Of a stretch of DNA of 14,819 bases, positions 14,366-14,819 are shown in pieces (within the stretch, counting starts at the first letter, position 1; every line of letters begins with the position of its first letter). The DNA comes from Spirochaetaceae bacterium. GTDB lineage: Bacteria > Spirochaetota > Spirochaetia > DSM-27196 > SLAA01. The translations under genes were made by a program, and so were the position numbers. The notes under the pieces were generated by a model. That model searched no databases, was not told the origin of the DNA, and saw only the letters and a program-made list of their open reading frames with translations. The stretch spans positions 1 through 14,819 of the forward strand of contig PXEI01000459.1 in assembly GCA_003564775.1 (NCBI GenBank), read 5' to 3'.

Positions 14366-14394
14366 TTGTCACGGTTTGAGTTTTGTTGTTAAAT
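14366..14394 (+). promoter_or_regulatory. Predicted promoter just upstream of the hipA-like remnant
   Basis: TTGTCA at 14366-14371 (5 of 6) and TTAAAT at 14389-14394 (4 of 6) are spaced by 17 bp in a locally AT-rich stretch. Transcription would start near 14401, inside the N-terminal remnant. A product could then only start downstream, for example at ATG 14480. Consensus-based prediction. Confidence 0.4.
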
Positions 14395-14479
14395 ACAAAC
14401 ATTATGGGCCGATTGGGACGGTCTCAACACGCCAACCAGGGTCGGGCGCCGTGATCCTGTGCCGACAGCGGCGGGCAGG
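14393..14479 (+). pseudogene. Residual N-terminal segment of a HipA-family toxin
   Basis: Downstream of a stop at 14390-14392 the plus-strand frame reads IQTLWADWDGLNTPTRVG and then RRDPVPTAAGR, continuing in the same frame into the HipA core that begins at 14480. The ADWDGL..P..VG pattern is how many HipA-family proteins begin, but this frame has ATA where a start codon is expected. After VG the usual N-terminal subdomain and the DxxPDRWG region, well over 100 residues, are missing. The deletion junction probably lies around 14446-14470. Assignment of this short piece is from motif resemblance. Confidence 0.5.
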
Positions 14480-14819
14480 ATGGACAATCCGGTTCCGGGC
14501 GAGGACGACTCCGCGTGGCTCGAGGTGATACTCGCCCCTGGGTCGTCACTCGGCGGCGCTCGTCCTAAAGCTACCGTGCAGGACAGTTCCGGCGCTCTGT
14601 GGATTGCCAGGTTTCCCTCCCGGCACGATGTAGTCGACGTGGGCCTGTGGGAGTATCTGATACACCAGCTCGCTGAGGAAGCGGGCATCACTCTATCCTC
14701 CGCACGGATCGAGAAGCTCTCCGAAACCGGCACCACCTTCCTGGTCAAGCGCTTTGATCGCACGCCTGACAACCGCCGGGTGCATTTTGCCTCGGCAATG
14801 ACCATGCTTGGCCGTTCGG
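14480..14819 (+). CDS. HipA-family Ser/Thr kinase toxin, N-terminally truncated, runs off the right edge
   Basis: From ATG 14480 the frame is open to the window end (113 codons). APGSSLGGARPKATV at about 16-30 is the glycine-rich loop typical of HipA-like kinases. Then come LWIARFPSRHDVVDVGLWEY (about 36-55), VKRFDR (about 88-93) and FASAMTMLGRS. HipA toxins phosphorylate aminoacyl-tRNA synthetases or other targets and are held in check by HipB. Here the N-terminal region is largely deleted, no helix-turn-helix HipB gene lies in the 120 bp upstream, and the usual AKFPS lysine, taken to be the ATP-contacting residue equivalent to Lys181 of E. coli HipA, reads ARFPS (codon AGG). Together these point to a decaying, probably inactive gene. 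Family assignment is strong; loss of activity is inference, and the rest of the kinase lies outside the window. Confidence 0.75.
   Translation, partial: MDNPVPGEDDSAWLEVILAPGSSLGGARPKATVQDSSGALWIARFPSRHDVVDVGLWEYLIHQLAEEAGITLSSARIEKLSETGTTFLVKRFDRTPDNRRVHFASAMTMLGRS

Noticed and set aside
14279..14392. Possible HipB antitoxin upstream of the HipA-like gene
   Set aside because: Only about 114 bp are available and no helix-turn-helix coding sequence can be read there.

Overview
The window is bacterial chromosomal DNA, moderately GC-rich by eye, with genes tightly packed on both strands. The coding content is mostly housekeeping and accessory metabolism, with one decayed stretch and a broken toxin-like gene at the right edge. 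A free-living spirochaete (Spirochaetales) is my best guess. This rests on the start of a 7TMR-DISM-type sensor at the left edge (such sensors are common in spirochaetes) and on the general style of the proteins. It is an inference; nothing here fixes the taxonomy.

Layout. Positions 1-1239 (minus strand) hold the first 66 codons of a membrane sensor protein, preceded by an AKR6/Kv-beta-type aldo/keto reductase. A 212-bp divergent region with a 13-bp tandem repeat and a good sigma70-like promoter leads to an acyl-CoA dehydrogenase (1452-2954, plus). This converges on a large fused 23S rRNA methyltransferase RlmKL (2994-5399, minus). Positions 5400-5983 carry no intact gene. They contain a perfect 18-bp inverted repeat and decaying remains of an ABC-transporter permease and ATPase. 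A small exported proline-rich protein of unknown function (5984-6661, minus) faces a thioredoxin.

The plus-strand run 6760-9162 encodes thioredoxin, a zinc-free quinone-oxidoreductase-like MDR, a macro-domain (ADP-ribose) protein and a small protein of the family often labelled n-acetylglutamate synthase. Spacing is close and the last two genes overlap by 4 bp, so this looks like one redox/ADP-ribose operon. It converges, with overlap, on a TauE/SafE-type anion exporter (minus). That exporter is divergent, with only 46 bp between starts, from an unusual YchF/OLA1-like P-loop protein (9994-11079). Next come a small GTG-started protein (minus) whose C-terminal half resembles a ubiquitin-like beta-grasp repeat, a GH13 alpha-glucosidase (plus) and a two-domain VOC/extradiol-dioxygenase-like protein (plus).

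The right edge holds a HipA-family kinase with most of its N-terminal region deleted, a Lys-to-Arg change at the presumed ATP-binding position and no HipB antitoxin visible upstream.

I see no CRISPR array, tRNA, rRNA or intact insertion sequence. The points most worth a second look are the ubiquitin-like small protein, the divergent YchF paralogue, the graveyard at 5400-5983 with its perfect palindrome, and the truncated HipA.
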